Shown in pieces: positions 62,668 to 64,000 of a stretch of 64,000 nt of DNA. The translations under genes and the position numbers were made by a program. The stretch's first letter is position 1. Each line of letters opens with the position of its first letter. A model generated the notes under the pieces. It was not told the origin of the DNA. It saw nothing but the letters and a program-made list of their open reading frames with translations, and made no database searches. The stretch is from Wuchereria bancrofti (taxonomy: Eukaryota; Nematoda; Chromadorea; Rhabditida; Onchocercidae), in assembly GCA_005281725.1 (NCBI GenBank), contig SSBO01000003.1, positions 519,396 through 583,395 on the forward strand, given 5' to 3'.

Positions 62668-64000
62668 TTAAATACAATCTTTGGTAGCAATTCGGGTTAT
62701 GATTGCATCACTTATTGTTTCTTCGTTGTATTCGGATTCCTTCACTTTGTATAACTAAAAGTTTCCATCTTTCATTACTTTAAAAACATCAAGTCACGGA
62801 ATGATGATGGGAGTTAGTTTTCCAAGTTTTGGTAATAATTCTTCACTTGTGTTCAATAGTGAAAAATTCTATTAAATAAATAGTTATTAAAAATAAATAA
62901 CATTTGTTTTGCTCTAACAGTAACATCTAGTATTTTTTAATAACTCAATAAATCGATTCAGCTTTTCACACCCCTTTTAAACCTCCTGTTCAATTTAAAG
63001 AAGCTCAAAATATATTATGAAAATGCTCAAAATAATAACTTCTGTTGTTATCTGAGTGCACCAAAATTCTCCAAAAAAACATCCTAAGACCATCAAAGTG
63101 TTGACGAAACAAATTTTGACATAAAATTTCAAATCTCCATCTAACCTTTTTAATACGTTTGTAATCCGCCAACTGAGGTAGCATGGTCATCGGAACTGGC
63201 TTACCATCAATTTTCTTTGCCACTTTAACCATTTTCTCACCACTTTCGTCGTCAAAAATACCAACCAAAAGGTTACGACTTTCTTCCGTAATCCCAAATG
63301 TTAATAATGATTCTAATATCTACAAATATATTTCAATTTCCGATTAAATAGTATGAAACGATAATACAATAAACTTCTCTAAGTAAAAAATTTGTAATAA
63401 CTCCGCCAAAACATAAGCAATGTGAAAACAGATATAAAATTGAAGTTGTATCAAAAATGTCTAAAATCCGGAAACATTTCACAACACTTTATAAATCCCA
63501 AATCTTAACCCGAATTTTTGCTCTCTTCTTATTGGCTTCATGCTAACAAAAAATTTGAAATCTATGATTTTCCGTATCTTAAACAAAATAAATTTGAAAA
63601 AAGACTGAAATAGTTCCTCTAAAAAATCGTAATGAAAAAATGAAAAAGAAAAAGTGACTTACATTCCGGTCAGGTGATAATGAGTATATCAGTTCAGCAT
63701 GAAGCGTTCGTGTTGAAAGTCGATTATGTGCAGCTTGGTGGACAGCCTTATTTGCTGCTGCTAAAAGTGTGAAAACTTCCAAAACCTAGAAAAATGTCCC
63801 GTTTAAAACGAATAATGTCAGTGGAAGAAGCAAGAACTTTTTTCCTTCTTTCTCCTTAGCAAAACTACATTCAGTAACGCAGTAGAAATGGAAAGAGATC
63901 TTATAACATCACAATAATATCGATAGCAGTGTTAATTAATAAACATTGGTGACTAGTTATTTACAACAGAATTTTAAATTTTATATATCTTTGATACGCT
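62668..64000 (-). CDS. TPRKB: EKC/KEOPS complex subunit TPRKB/Cgi121 (5' end outside window)
   Basis: Exons in view (minus): 63785-63663, 63319-63146 and 62754-62668, all phase 0, ending in TAA; 127 residues, covering about the C-terminal two thirds of the usual 170-180. The block LLAAANKAVHQA, then TRTLHAELIYSLSPDRN, is the Cgi121 signature (family form AANKAV...TLxxEIIFxLSP). The second exon keeps the family's FGI core and the third ends YNEETISDAIITRIATKD, as in human TPRKB. Cgi121 binds the Bud32/PRPK kinase and tRNA within KEOPS, which makes the t6A modification on ANN-decoding tRNAs. No convincing 5' exon is visible between 63786 and 64000, so the start lies beyond the window. Confidence 0.88.

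Overview
The window is AT-rich nematode nuclear DNA, most likely from a filarial or related spirurid worm. The grounds are short introns ending in TTTCAG or TTTTAG, a nematode-type serpentine receptor, a single-domain Beta3/Olig bHLH gene, a multi-exon histidine acid phosphatase of the worm type, and BEL/Pao retrotransposon remnants. The species cannot be named from sequence alone. No bacterial (for example endosymbiont) genes were seen. Genes were built by hand from splice signals and reading-frame phase; where all phases agree across exons I am confident.

Layout. 1-1424 (-) and 19489-21157 (+) hold two paralogous C2H2 zinc-finger genes in opposite orientation, with the same intron phases and near-identical exon lengths. 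4018-9527 (-) is an unrecognised lysine-rich gene of many small exons. 14567-16930 (+) is a seven-transmembrane serpentine receptor that seems to use a 30-nt intron. 22985-25376 is a TGCATGC-cored satellite with inverted outer ends, carrying a captured retroelement scrap and one N. 25377-32407 is a mosaic of broken BEL/Pao elements (LTRs, gag, protease, integrase and pol tail) with no intact reading frame.

The right half is mostly ordinary genes: an SLC2-like sugar transporter (39114-43538, +), a dead LINE fragment (44.2 kb), an LC8-type dynein light chain (45842-46430, -), a Beta3/Olig-type bHLH (49012-49703, -), a Ctr copper transporter (50987-52982, +), a histidine acid phosphatase (53698-58687, -), a tetraspanin-like 3' gene part (60988-62454, -), and the KEOPS subunit TPRKB/Cgi121 (62668 to beyond position 63785, -). 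The last two lie on one strand about 210 bp apart, as in nematode operons.

The genes do not form one pathway. The best candidates for something undescribed are the paired zinc-finger genes, whose CG-richer exons and R2/NeSL-like finger suggest a host gene derived from a retroelement, and the inverted satellite block beside the BEL/Pao graveyard.
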